Part shown: positions 34,375 to 45,232 of the stretch, piece after piece
How positions within the stretch are numbered: the first letter of the stretch is position 1
Layout: the number at the start of each line of letters is the position of its first letter
From: Odontocerum albicorne
Lineage: Eukaryota > Arthropoda > Insecta > Trichoptera > Odontoceridae
Assembly: GCA_949825065.1 (NCBI GenBank)
Contig: OX463847.1
Coordinates: 33,631,164-33,695,163, forward strand
Length of the DNA stretch: 64,000 nucleotides
Reading direction: 5' to 3'
Translations under genes and position numbers: made by a program
Notes under the pieces: generated by a model
Databases searched by the model: none
Told to the model about the DNA's origin: nothing
The model's input: the letters and a program-made list of their open reading frames with translations, nothing else

Positions 34375-34515
34375 TGACATGAGTTTTATTATAAACTCCG
34401 CCGCGAATACAAAATCAAAATTAAAAATAAACAGATGATTAATTGCTTTTTGGGCCACACGATATTTTATCAATTTGCGGTGTAAGGTCGCACGAAGATG
34501 ATTCAAATATACAGG
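34375..34515. promoter_or_regulatory. Possible conserved non-coding block
   Basis: A compositionally distinct single-copy block containing tttattataaactccgcc, gatgattaattgc and gcggtgtaaggtcgcacg, with homeodomain-type ATTA/TTTAT cores. No open frame. Regulatory role is speculative. Confidence 0.25.
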
Positions 34516-34795
34516 ATGTCTAGAAAATTTATTTGCACATATTAATGAAAATTTTTTAACTTTGCGATGGAAAGAAAAATTTTTGTTAAAAGAAATATAT
34601 CATAATCTGAGTGTTCTAACAAATAAAACAGAAAAACAATATAATCGAATTTTAAATTAATCATTACTAAATAAATAATTGGTTTTAAAGACGTGTTAAA
34701 AAAACTGTATTTTTCTATACGATTGAATATATTTTTCGATTAAAACAAATTCATCTCTATCGAATAAGACCGCTTTAGAAGTTATATATAATATA

Positions 34796-34899
<104 letters not shown>

Positions 34900-35049
34900 C
34901 AATTTGTCGTTTTTTTTTCTCGATGTTTGCATTTTTTCCTTCATACTTAACAGACAAACTAGGCGTCAAAAGTTTATGTGATCATAATCTAGAAATTAAC
35001 CAGTAACATCCGGGTAGAAGATAAGCGTTCTGTTTTATTGTCTTACAAT

Positions 35050-35235
35050 TTCATTGTATACAGTACAATCGGACGTGTTGTTTACAATTCGGCAATCTTT
35101 TTCAACCGACAAGAAAGGTATTTAAACAAGTCTCAAGTGAAAACTAGACTTAAACCCTTTTTACAAATTTTAGGTAAAACGGCAACTGAACCCGGGCTGA
35201 AAGACTGGCGTCTTACCAACTAAGCAATGAAGTTT
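35050..35235 (-). mobile_element. SINE-A, near full length
   Basis: Minus strand with tail (cattgtatacagtacaatcg), body, decayed box B (ggcaactgaacccgggc) and head (gtcttaccaactaagcaatg). Confidence 0.75.
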
Positions 35236-35509
35236 ATCACTAGATCACTGAAATATTCATTTTAAAATAAACGCATGAAAAACTTTTACCAAACCTACTT
35301 ACTACAGGACGAATGACACAGGTGAATAAATATCCACATTTTATGATACTCGACCTAAAATGTGCGCATACTGTGTTAAATTAATATTTTGTAATATTCA
35401 GAATCGAGATATTAAAAATGTTTAAAAAGACTACGTAGTAAAAAAAAGCATAAAATAACAAATTGATTCCCGCCCTCTAGATTTTTTAAATAAAAGTATT
35501 AAAAAACAT

Positions 35510-35555
35510 CAAGACTGGAAATCGAACCCAGAAGCTTTCAAAACACAGTTTCGTA
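35510..35555 (-). mobile_element. SINE-A head remnant
   Basis: Only ggaaatcgaacccagaagc, a box B-like word on the minus strand, supports this. Confidence 0.3.
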
Positions 35556-36679
35556 CAAATAAAATAGGAAGGTAATTTCTAAATGAATACTTTATATTTA
35601 TGGAATAATGTTACCGTTTTAATTTAGTTCGTCGGATGTCAAAATGGTTTTTCAGAGAAAAAGCTCAAAACGAAACGAATTAATTTGGTCTCTATATAAT
35701 ATTAAATATAAAATCCTAAAATTAAAATATACGTTATTTCACTTTGTCAGTAAGGTTAAATCGTATGTATCAATTTCACTAGTTAAATATATAAGTATAC
35801 ATACAAATCACAATACATTATATTTCAGACGATTATAAAAATGGATCGATGATAAATGGTTGTAGATGAAGGCTGATAGATCGATACGAACACAACCCAG
35901 GGTTATCGGATTCAAATCCTGAATCGATTCTTACAAGAGTCATTGATCTTGAATCACTGATTATAATCGATGAAAATTCGTCGATGAAATGATACAGCAA
36001 AAGATGGTAACAGTTAATCGAAGAAGAGATGATTCGACCAAGCTAGGATGATGATCACAATGAGAATGTGCTGTCACGGTAACCAAAATGAAGTCAGGAA
36101 CATGTATTATGAAAAACTTGGGTTAGTGGTATTCAACTTTCACATAACGAGAGCAATGAATAAATAGATTTTTTTTTTATAATTTATTTAAGCGAAACCG
36201 CAAAGTAAAAGTTTGTGAAACTCATTATTGGAATGTTTAAAAATTATTTGATTATTGATTATTGACTTGATTATTCCACCAAATACCCGTATAGAATATA
36301 AATAATTTTAAAACGTTTTCAATACAATCTTTTTTTTATTTTTTATTATAGTATTTTTATTTTTTATAATAACAATCAAATTAAAATATGCACCAAAATA
36401 ATTTCTTGTAGTACGATTCGAAATATAGCGTTTATTTGAAAACATAAGGTTTTGTCGAGATCGCCATTACAGAGTAGAGGTTTAGTTCCAGGCCATCAGG
36501 GAACCGCGTCGTTCAGCCATAAGCTACACGACTAAGAAACATGTTTATTAAAATATTCCAATAAAATAAATGTTATAAAAATAAATTAAGCTATCGCGAT
36601 ATTTTTGTATGAAAACCATATATTAAGTTTTTATCTTTTGGGGACATATGTTAAATCATCTTCATGCAAATATATGCAT
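35556..36679. other. No gene recognised
   Basis: AT-rich; 35840-36100 is richer in gatcgat-type words but has no identified structure. Confidence 0.4.
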
Positions 36680-37215
36680 ATATACCATAACGCCGTTTCT
36701 CTGCTAGGGTAGGCAAGACGTTAACGTTCCTATCTCGAGACACATATTTCGCTTCTTCAGCATTCATACACGTTCTCATACAGCACCAATGATTTATCTT
36801 GCTACTTAGTTTTTCTTCCTTTAATATGTAATTCACTTAATTCAACAATACTTTCATTGGTCTCAATATGATACAAAAATAGTTTAGTACTTTTAAAAAC
36901 TTTTTCATACTTTTATTGAAGTTATTTTTTTTAATGAAAGGATAGAAGTGGTTAGGGATGAGTGTGAACTTAAGAGTGTGTATTAAGATATGGTTTGAGC
37001 ATGTAGAACGAATGAATGAAGAAATACTTCTAGAACCAATGTAGATAGCAAATGTGGGTAGGAAGCGTAGTAGAAGACCAAGCAAAGGATGGTTGAATCA
37101 ATTGAATGAAATTTGAATGAAGGAAATATAAAAATTTGCGCGTGTCGTGATAGAAATGTCTGGCGCGTTCTTCTCTGCATTACTCGACATGAAAACGCCG
37201 TAATAGTATATATGT
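36680..37215. mobile_element. Two family R LINE fragments, 3' ends facing outward (copy 9)
   Basis: 36680-36840 is a minus-strand 3' end (gtttctctgctagggtaggc). 36930-37215 is a plus-strand copy with atatggtttgagcatgtaga, a GRKRSRRPSKGW-like segment and its own 3' end. About 90 bp separates them. Two independent insertions, or one followed by an inversion. Confidence 0.65.
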
Positions 37216-38190
37216 ACGTAAAATTAGTTTTTACTACATAAAACAGAGTTTTTAATACAAGTAACGTTAGCTATTATTTTAATACTTCAACTATAAAATA
37301 TTTTGAAAAATTGGAATGCGGTTTCAAGTTCATTTCTCGATATTGATCAAATAAAGGTCGGATCCAGTTTATTTTTCCCAATAAAGCGTTTTAACATCCT
37401 ATGGCTTGGTAAATGGTTAAATTAATATTATCCCGTAATAAACAAAGTAATATATATTGTATCTCGTAAAAATAACAAAGTTTATAAAATAGTAATTTTT
37501 AAAGCTCATGTTACACACATTTGATACCTTAGTAAATTATCCGTCTTATTTCACCAGAAGTTTTCTAGGCCAGAAGGACCCTTTATGTTCTTCATCAACT
37601 GGTATATTTTGGTTTTATATCTTAATAAAATATAAATCGAAGTATAATAATTTGTCCTTAAATACTAAAAGTGGCTGGCTTATTTATTTTAAAATAAAAC
37701 CTGACCTGAAAAAGTACGTTTTTCATTTAACGAGAGCACCAAACAACCGAAAGCTCTTTAGTTTAATGAAAATATTTTTACCAAATTTCTATTTGATTTT
37801 TTTGATATAATCTTGAAACTATTTTCGAAACCTTTTTTTTTTATTTCTTGCTCTGTAATTTTTTTTAAATAACTTAAGTAAATAATTTAATTATTTTTGA
37901 ATTTTACAAAAAACGAAATGATTCGAGAGTCAAAGGTTGTCAGCCAATTATCCAATCTATTGTTAAGATGAAATCTAAGGAATCTGATTCAGCAAGAGAT
38001 CTAATTGAATGCAATGCTAGAGCTGAGTCGAGGAATTTCAAAGAGTTTGCTAGTTTCTGAGAAATCCAGGTCGAGAAATCAAAAAGTACCCAAAAATTAA
38101 CTGTTGTCATTTTATCACTGGAGAGCTTAAATATCAAATATTAAATGTCAAATGTGAGGAAAAAAATAGACCGAGGAAATAGTGTAATAA
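37216..38190. other. No gene recognised
   Basis: AT-rich. A 100-codon plus-strand open frame (37508-37810) is rich in K, N, F, L and I with no domain I recognise. It is the longest unexplained open frame in this stretch but looks like AT-rich background. Confidence 0.4.
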
Positions 38191-38194
38191 TATT

Positions 38195-38365
38195 GTTCAA
38201 GAATTTTTGACAGATAAAAGCTAAGGAGTATACGAAATAGAAGAGCACGTATGATGAGATGTATGAATGTGAAAGAGACAAAGTTTGAGTACGTGTGGAT
38301 ATGATAGCAAGGAGGTGTGTTCTTCTTAGTCTACCCCGAAAAATACATAGCATGATGGTATCTAA
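38195..38365 (+). mobile_element. Family R LINE 3' end (copy 10a)
   Basis: tagaagagcacgtatgatga to the 3' end block (cttagtctaccccgaaaa). Confidence 0.55.
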
Positions 38366-38509
38366 TGCCTGCAGCCCCCAGTTTCCTATTCTTTAATATT
38401 ATTATTTTTTATATCTTTCAATAATAGTGGGTTCAGTTTCCGAGTTAGACGACCTTTGAAGAGAATCTGCTATATAAACGACACTCCATAAATTCTTGTT
38501 AATATTATT

Positions 38510-38705
38510 ACTTTTACAGAATTCAGAGTAAATGTGATTGGTAGGCACGATATACCAAGATCAAGGAAATTGTAGTTGGTTAAGTGTATGATATTTTGTA
38601 AGAAGGAAGTGTTTCAGAGGCGAAATATGTGTGTTGTGATAGGTCTGGCGCTTTCTCCTCCATGCCTACCCCGATAGGGAATCGGCGTAATGGTATGTAA
38701 GTATT
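38510..38705 (+). mobile_element. Family R LINE 3' end (copy 10b)
   Basis: ggtaggcacgatataccaag through gcctaccccgatagggaatc, ending in the gtatgtaagt tail. A second copy only 150 bp after 10a, in the same orientation. Confidence 0.65.
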
Positions 38706-39204
38706 GCAGGATATGTAAGAGTATAACAGTATAGAAGAAAATAGATAAATGTTCTGACAGAGACACCCGATATTGAATGTAATATTAATTTCTTATATAC
38801 TCGTACATATTTCAAAACAAAACGTCATTACCAAATAAGCTAACAATGAAATATTTATCACAAGCGAAGAAGAATTTCTCAAGCGAATATATCCCCACTG
38901 GCAACCCTACGCAGGTATGTTAAAAATTAATTAAACAGCACAAAAAAAATACTTGTGCTCCCCGCTGTCCGGGCAGTGTGGCCAGCACTAATATTTATTA
39001 CCAAATTAATATAATGAACGATCATTGAGCAAGGCGGCTAATTAATTTAACTCGGATAAACAGACAGACAGACACACGAGCATACACGAATACGCTGTTT
39101 TATATATACAAAAGATATTAAAAAGTTACAATGTAATTAGGGAATTCGAAGAGAAAGTGTATAGAACAATTGAGTGTATATACTCAAAAAGACTCCAATG
39201 CAAA
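38706..39204. other. No gene recognised
   Basis: Contains the octamer at 38798. Slightly GC-richer at 38880-39080 without motifs. Confidence 0.4.
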
Positions 39205-39625
39205 GACAACCTCCATGGGCTGGTTGATAAGGCACCTTTCTCTCATCATTAGGGTTGTGGTTTCGATCCTTGATGTTCCCCAATTTTTATAAATAGGGTT
39301 TTTGTATTATTATATTTTATTTATACTGTATACAGTTCAACCCAGGGAGCATATTGATATGTGACAATGTCTTCCACCCGATCAGAAAAAATGTTTAGAT
39401 AAGCCTTTAGTGAAAATGTTTTCAAATATCTGCGTACCAACGGGAATCGAACTCGTAAACTCACGGGTTGAAAGACAGGCGTCTTACCATATAGGGTTTC
39501 AGTCTGATTTTCACTTAAGACTTCGTCAAATTAGAAGTTGATAGGCTGGAAGAGATTGTCACATGGAAATTAATACACCAAGTTGTACAGAATACGACGA
39601 AAGTGTTATACAATACAATAATACG
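39205..39625 (+). mobile_element. SINE-A copy split by another SINE
   Basis: Left part 39205-39301 holds the head (gggctggttgataaggcacc) and box B (ggtttcgatcct). Right part 39500-39625 resumes in the body (cagtctgattttcactt) and runs to the complete tail (acaatacaataatacg). Between them is a minus-strand SINE-A. Confidence 0.85.
39302..39490 (-). mobile_element. SINE-A inserted within SINE-A, 9-bp TSD
   Basis: Minus-strand near full-length copy: tail at left (tatactgtatacagttcaac), head at right (gacaggcgtcttaccat). Flanked by ATAGGGTTT at 39293-39301 and 39491-39499. Removing it restores the host SINE, so it is the younger insertion. Confidence 0.9.
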
Positions 39626-39642
39626 ATGACAAAATATAGATT

Positions 39643-40052
39643 TGCAATAGGCTATCCCTCGTGATCGAATATTTGATCGATTGTCAGTAATCCTGTGGAT
39701 GGAATATGAATGTGCGTGTATTGATTTGTGTGCAAGTTATTGTACTTCAACAAGCACACAGTCGTCACAGAGCAAACCTAAATGGGAATGAGATTAAATT
39801 CCCAAGACGATCAGCAGATTTTAATCTATTGCAGCGTTTAATTTGATAAAGTTTTTCATAGCGCTTTTTTGTGTTATTTAATAACACAATAAGAATTTAT
39901 GATATACAGCATGTAAACTACAGTTAAATATTAATTCAGATGTAAAATGGTACAAGAGCAAAACCGATCCGAAAGGGAATCCGTCAGGAAGCGAACTTGG
40001 ACTACCGCTTGCTTAATAAAACGAGTACTAACCGTCAGACTACAACCGCTGT
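39643..40052 (-). mobile_element. tRNA-derived SINE-B, copy 2
   Basis: Colinear with 30008-30315: gcaataggctatccctcgtg, caagacgatcagcagatttt, and a decayed head (gtcaggaagcgaacttggac). Longer than copy 1 because of extra AT-rich sequence in the body. Confidence 0.7.
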
Positions 40053-40303
40053 CGATAAATTAACCAATCATTACCGATTTCATATAAGTAAAAAAAAACT
40101 TGAGAACGAAAGAACTGAAAAGAAACTTACATTTTTTTATTCAAAAATCTAATCAGTTCAACAAGGGTAGTCCGTGGTGTTTTACTTAGATATACTCGTA
40201 TAAGATCCCATATAAGGCTGAACGTTTCCGAAAATCGGTAAAAACTTCCCGAGAAAGTTGGAGCACAATATAAGCTGCTCACTATGCCATCAAATCACGT
40301 TTC

Positions 40304-40558
40304 TCATTTCGGCCAACTTCTTCCCGAATCTTGGGACCAAACGGGAAGAGATTTCTTACTCGAACTTTTCTTATCGTCTAATTCATTGTAAGTAAAACCC
40401 ATCTGATTTTCTTCGTAATGATATTTTGTTCGACAAATAACGTGTTCATCGAACGCCTTTGTAATCTGATTATTTGAACAAGGATATTTAGTATCTTGTG
40501 TTAGTTTTAAGTTCGATTTGATGTTGTCTTTGATTTTATAACATAATGTATTACGCAT
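40304..40558 (-). other. Unidentified 84-codon open frame
   Basis: Open minus-strand frame with mixed composition (for example FDEHVICRTKYHYEENQMGF) in a repeat-free patch. I recognise no domain, signal peptide or membrane segment. It could be a host exon, but no clear splice sites or neighbouring coding sequence support it. Confidence 0.15.
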
Positions 40559-40611
40559 GAAAAATTATGTGTTTATACTGAATAATTTGAAAATTAAAAC
40601 TTTTTCATAGA

Positions 40612-40880
40612 TTTCATATGCAAGGAAGTGTTTTGCACATATTCCGGATGCAATATAGTGTTTTTTTTACTTAGATTCCGGATGAAAGAGAGTGTTTAAC
40701 ATTTATTTCGTATGCAATAGTGTTTTGAACTGATTCCAGATAAGGTTTTGTACAGATTCTTGATGCAATGTAAGGTTTTTTTTACAGATTCCGGGTGTAA
40801 GATAATGTTTTGTACATATTCCGGACGCAAGATAGTGTTTGCAAAGATTCCGGATGCAAGATGGGATTTCGCAATGATTC
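40612..40880. repeat. Diverged tandem array, ~39-bp unit x ~7
   Basis: Irregular repeats of gattccggatgcaagatagt followed by gtttt and a variable spacer. Units differ by substitutions and T-run length, so the array is old. Confidence 0.8.
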
Positions 40881-41279
40881 TAATTGTACAAAAAAGAGGT
40901 AAATGGTAAGGACAGGAGCAGAAGTTCTTGGACTTATCGTCTGGTGGCTAAAGCTTTACTGGAAACGTACGGTCCTTAGGCCACCACGTCTCTATCCTTA
41001 CGCTTAACTTATTTTATTGTTTATAAAAAAATCATAATTTAAAAAAGTGGGTTCAGAAACTGTCTATGAGGAAAATTTTCTCTCTAAACGATGTTGTATA
41101 AATTGTCCTATTATTATGATTTGAAGTAAGTACGCGATAAAATCTGGCTGGTAGAAAAAAATTGAAACAGATCTAAACTATCTTCATCATTTTTTTAATA
41201 CTCGTTACTTATCTTTAAAAAAAGATTGCTTTAGAGTTTACTCAACGAATAACATTTAACTGTAACATATATACTATTA
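40881..41279. other. No gene recognised
   Basis: AT-rich after a short GC-richer patch at 40900-41000. Confidence 0.4.
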
Positions 41280-41640
41280 GGCTGTTTCCCTATCGGGGTA
41301 AGTAGAGAAGATAGTGCTAGAATCTCATATCGTAATACCGATTCTTCACCTCTTCTACATCCATACACCTTCTCATACAACTCCTACGATTTATTTGACT
41401 TTTTAAATTTTCTACTTTCAAAATAATCTTCACTTGATCTGACCATAATTTCCTTGGACTTTCTGTATCGCACCTACCCACCATATTTGCATATGATATT
41501 TGTTATGTTAATTTTTGATCATTCACTCGTTCTACATACCCTAACCATCTCAGAGTTCTTTTTTCCTCCTTCTTAATATGTCAATCTTAAGTTCATGTTC
41601 ATATGTATTCCCTTCATTCCGTATTATCTTCCGTTCCGTA
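41280..41640 (-). mobile_element. Family R LINE fragment (copy 11)
   Basis: Minus strand: 3' block tttccctatcggggtaagta, then cttcacctcttctacatcca and upstream coding remnants through ctaaccatctcagagttc (the LR-F-H segment). Relatively well preserved. Confidence 0.75.
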
Positions 41641-41649
41641 GTCTAGTTC

Positions 41650-41780
41650 TTTTTAGAAAGGTTTCTAGTCTATTTTTCACTTAAGGTATGATCAAAACGT
41701 TTTTGGTAGGCTGGAAGATATTGTTACATGTGAATAAACCCACCTAGTTATATTTTATACAGCGAAAGATTGTCATTCCA
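41650..41780 (+). mobile_element. SINE-A 3' half
   Basis: ttctagtctatttttcactt to the tail (tattttatacagcgaaagat). The head is lost where it meets the LINE fragment. Confidence 0.65.
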
Positions 41781-42494
41781 TGTATTTTTTTCAATACAGG
41801 CGTTCTACAACGTTGATTCTATATAAGTAATCAACTCGATTAATTTTACCGTTTCTTTGTTACGAAACAATAAAAGAGCAATCATTCAAATATATTAAAA
41901 CTAATATCGATCATTAGCAAAGAAGTTGTATATCATTTTTCATGAAATATCAACGTGGGAGTGAAGATAGAATGTGCACGCGTAGGATTATTAAAAATCG
42001 CAGATAGCAGTTCGATATTTCAACAATTAAGTTGTTAATAACAATGATATATAAAACTCTTAACACAGAAAATACGTCTTGTAGCTAGTTTTGGCGTTTT
42101 TATCTCTTTAAGAATAATATTTATTTCGTGCTTCATACTTGTATTCTGAATCAAGGAGGAAGGTTTATTTAAAATGTTTTTTTAACTACTTTTTTTATAT
42201 CCGCTTTGTTATTAAAAGGTTATAAATATAAAGTGAATTTCGAATTTGTATACATGTATTTTTTTGATTAATACAACTAGTTTAAATATGTATATAAATA
42301 AACACACTACACTACACAAGTCGAACGCTTAACTATTACGAGTACATATCGTAAGATCTACAAAGGTTTCTTTGTTTTCCCTTGGTAAGTTTTTTACTGT
42401 GGTAAGTTTGAAAACTATTTTCAAGTTATATATTTGCGTTTAAAAGCTTTGCAGTATGAAATAAGGAAATCGTTTTGAGATTTATATTATTATT
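41781..42494. other. No gene recognised
   Basis: AT-rich. A stretch near 42355-42410 (aggtttctttgttttccctt) resembles 55265-55320 and may belong to repeat family C. Confidence 0.4.
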
Positions 42495-42610
42495 TAACAC
42501 TTTCATGCAAAAATATCTCGTGGATTCCAAGCAATTTATTTCTATCGACCAGCCATTGTTTCATAAGTATCGGTATCCATGATCGTGTCTTAAACATGCG
42601 TAGTAAATGA
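42495..42610 (-). repeat. Dispersed repeat family E, copy 1
   Basis: Homologous to 61411-61535 in the same orientation (cactttcatgcaa... and ttgtttcataa). It overlaps the 3' part of a 144-codon minus-strand frame (42490-42924) with ending words WIPILMKQWLVDRNKLLGIH. The frame is not open in copy 2. It may be a piece of an unidentified transposon protein. Confidence 0.45.
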
Positions 42611-42917
42611 AAATTATGTCGGAATAAAATGAACGAAATATAAATCTCAAAGAAAATGTGGATGGAAATAGTACAGGAATTATGGAACGAGACATATTTT
42701 GAAGAATTATGTTTCTTTAGAAAATAATATAAAGATTGATACAGGGATATCGTTCCAACGTTGAGTAAAGTGAACCGCAAAAGGTGATGTGTGATCTGTA
42801 TGCATACAAATAAGTTTGCTGTCATCAGATCGGAGTCTGTCTCCTTTGCTGTGAAAGCTCTCGAATTGAAATTCTTAATGATAAAAGAACAATTTATATG
42901 GCGATGTTTAGAGAGCT

Positions 42918-43075
42918 GATTCACCTCAAGGGCGCTCTATCTGGGGAGTCGATTACACTTTTACTGACAGATTAAAAATATTACAAAATAGTTATACATA
43001 AATTGAGCGTATGGATAGAAAAGCGACAGTTACGGCCATTAAATTAGGCGTCCGCATTGTTTCGAAAATTATATT
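42918..43075 (-). repeat. Dispersed repeat family C, copy 1
   Basis: Contains caagggcgctctatctgggg and a taattg-rich body ending near cggccattaaattaggcgtc. Matches 48150-48345 and the inverse of 55340-55500. Confidence 0.55.
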
Positions 43076-43109
43076 TGGTATGAAAAGATAACTTAACCCG
43101 GAATAGTTA

Positions 43110-43318
43110 AATGTAATCCCTCACAATCGAGTCCTCTCAGTGATTTGATGACGCATTTGAATGTGTTAATTTATTACTGGCAAGCTGTAACACTTTAATC
43201 AGTGCATATTATTGATAGATCAAAAATATTCATTGAAATTCTATTGGTACGACGATCAATTTTCAAGACGGTCGGAAGGTTAAATCTGGTACAGCTTTAG
43301 GCAGATCTATATAGAGCT
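43110..43318 (-). mobile_element. SINE-B, copy 3 (headless)
   Basis: aatccctcacaatcgag and tttcaagacggtcggaaggt match the body of the SINE-B copies at 30.0 and 39.6 kb. The tRNA head is missing. Confidence 0.55.
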
Positions 43319-43807
43319 ATATTATATCGCTTACTATACCTTCTAGAATTATTATCAAACAGTTATAAAGAAAACAATAGATATAATATATTATTTATAC
43401 ATTTTACCACCTATACATAATATTTATGATAAATTTAGGCAGTAATAAATGAAATTTCAGAGAGCGAATCAATACAGCAATACAAGGTGCTACAATAAAA
43501 TCAATAAACACCAAAACATAAGCATTTTATAAAAAAATGCAGTAAAGAATAAGTAAGTAACTACTGCCTACCGCACATAACAGGCCTGGGTTCAGAGGGC
43601 CAAAGCCCGTTTACCGTGCAAGAGAAAAATATAGCATCATATACTTAATTAAAACAATTCAATGGACACGCTTATGCCCAATATATATTCTTATTTCCTC
43701 TTTACAGATTAAAACTAACTTTTACACAAATAAAATACTTCACAATGTGAATTAAAACCTTGATAAAAAAAAAACAAAATTAATAATTCGTTATTTAATG
43801 GTCGTTA
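43319..43807. other. No gene recognised
   Basis: AT-rich unassigned sequence. Confidence 0.4.
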
Positions 43808-43962
43808 TATACACTACAGCCAGGCGGGCTTATTGTCAAAATTGCTTCGAACTAGACAAAAAAATGTTGAACAAGCCTTTAAAGAAGTGAAAACCAAACT
43901 AGCAGAATTCAAGTCTACAACGTCCGGATCGGAAAATAAGCGTCATAACAACTAGGTAACAT
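43808..43962 (-). mobile_element. SINE-A, near full length
   Basis: Tail and 3' block at left (gccaggcgggcttattgtca), head at right (gcgtcataacaactaggtaa). Body shortened. Confidence 0.7.
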
Positions 43963-45021
43963 ATGTAGTAAAGATATAATAAGACCTGAAAATAAAACAA
44001 ACTAAGCAAGAATGGCTACCATTAGAATATAGGAGACGACAGAATACGTTAAAAGAAGAAAGTGTCGAAAAATAAATTTCCCTCTCCTAAAATTTTATAT
44101 AAACGAGTTAGTACCATCTTGAGCACGAATTTCGCTGGAAGTAAGTTTTTGATAATAACTTAAATCGGTTATATTAAGTTGGAATTGTGCGCGTGACTCT
44201 GGCGCTGAAAAATTGTCTCTGAAAGATGGCGTGAATTTTACAATTATTATACAACTTACGGAAAAGTCCAATTCCAGGCTTCTATTTAAATTCCATTTTG
44301 GAGGAAATTTCCAGACGAAGCGCCTTAATTCAAATGCTGAAATATTATAATTATACAAAGGTATTTGCTTTAACAAAAGTGATCAACGTAGAATATTTGT
44401 TTTTTATATATATATAATTTGTAGGAGAGTAATTTGTTTGTTTGTTTGTTATAAAATCTGGCTCCTTGAGTTTAATTATCAGACCGATTTTTCAGATTTT
44501 TATTGGTCCCCTGATTCTATTGTTCTACTGTATCTCTGTAGCTGTCTTCCATAAATTGTAAGAGCGCTAATATGGATAAATTTATTTGCTAACCAATATT
44601 GTTTTTATATAAGAGATGTAGCAGAAATTTTTAACTACTGAGTAGTAAAATTTATTTTAAAATTAAATTGTTATATTAATATTGTGTTTAAACCATTTTT
44701 TTGTAGAATACCACATATTTTTTATAACCAAATAAACTTCACGAAATTGTGCGAAACATTTTAAATTATCAAGTACCGTTCTGAAAACATAATTTTAAAG
44801 TAATAATTAAATGTATCAATAGATGAACTCGTTTCACAGTGTATTTCAATTAATGTGTTTTATTTTTGTCTAAATTAACAATAAAAATGTGCTATGAAGA
44901 AAAAACAATTTGTCTTAACTTTAAAAGTATATCAATGATTTATAAGAACGTTTACTTTTTTAACCTTTTATGAAACAGGCAGTATATTACTATATTTATA
45001 GATATTTTAATCGCATAATAT
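43963..45021. other. No gene recognised
   Basis: A 93-codon minus-strand open frame (44095-44376) has balanced composition but no domain I can name. A (gttt)n run lies at about 44435. Confidence 0.4.
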
Positions 45022-45232
45022 AAATTGTATTATAAAACACTTTGCCTGCAGAACAACCTGGCGGACTTATTGTCGAGTAGTAATCTTTTCTAACCAACCA
45101 AAAAGATGTTGACTTAGTGAAAACCAAACATGAATCCTTTATGAAAAGAAACCAGTTTCCTACGGGAGTCGAACCTGCAACTCCCGGATTGGAAGATACG
45201 AGCATGTATCTTATTAACAAGCCTACAAGGGT
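45022..45232 (-). mobile_element. SINE-A, near full length, carrying a 6-bp extra block
   Basis: Minus strand: tail at left, 3' block (acctggcggacttattgtcg), box B (gggagtcgaacctgcaactc) and head. Between box B and the head it carries TACGAGCA where other copies have no such bases. Removing six bases restores alignment length with the 35.1 kb copy. Confidence 0.8.
45197..45204. other. Decayed footprint (TACGAGCA) in a SINE-A copy
   Basis: Extra six bases compared with the other SINE-A copies at the same position. One transition from the octamer. Confidence 0.55.

Noticed and set aside
40021..40030. acgagtac in SINE-B copy 2 as another footprint
   Set aside because: The other SINE-B copy aligns through this site without a 6-bp gap, so it is ordinary SINE sequence.
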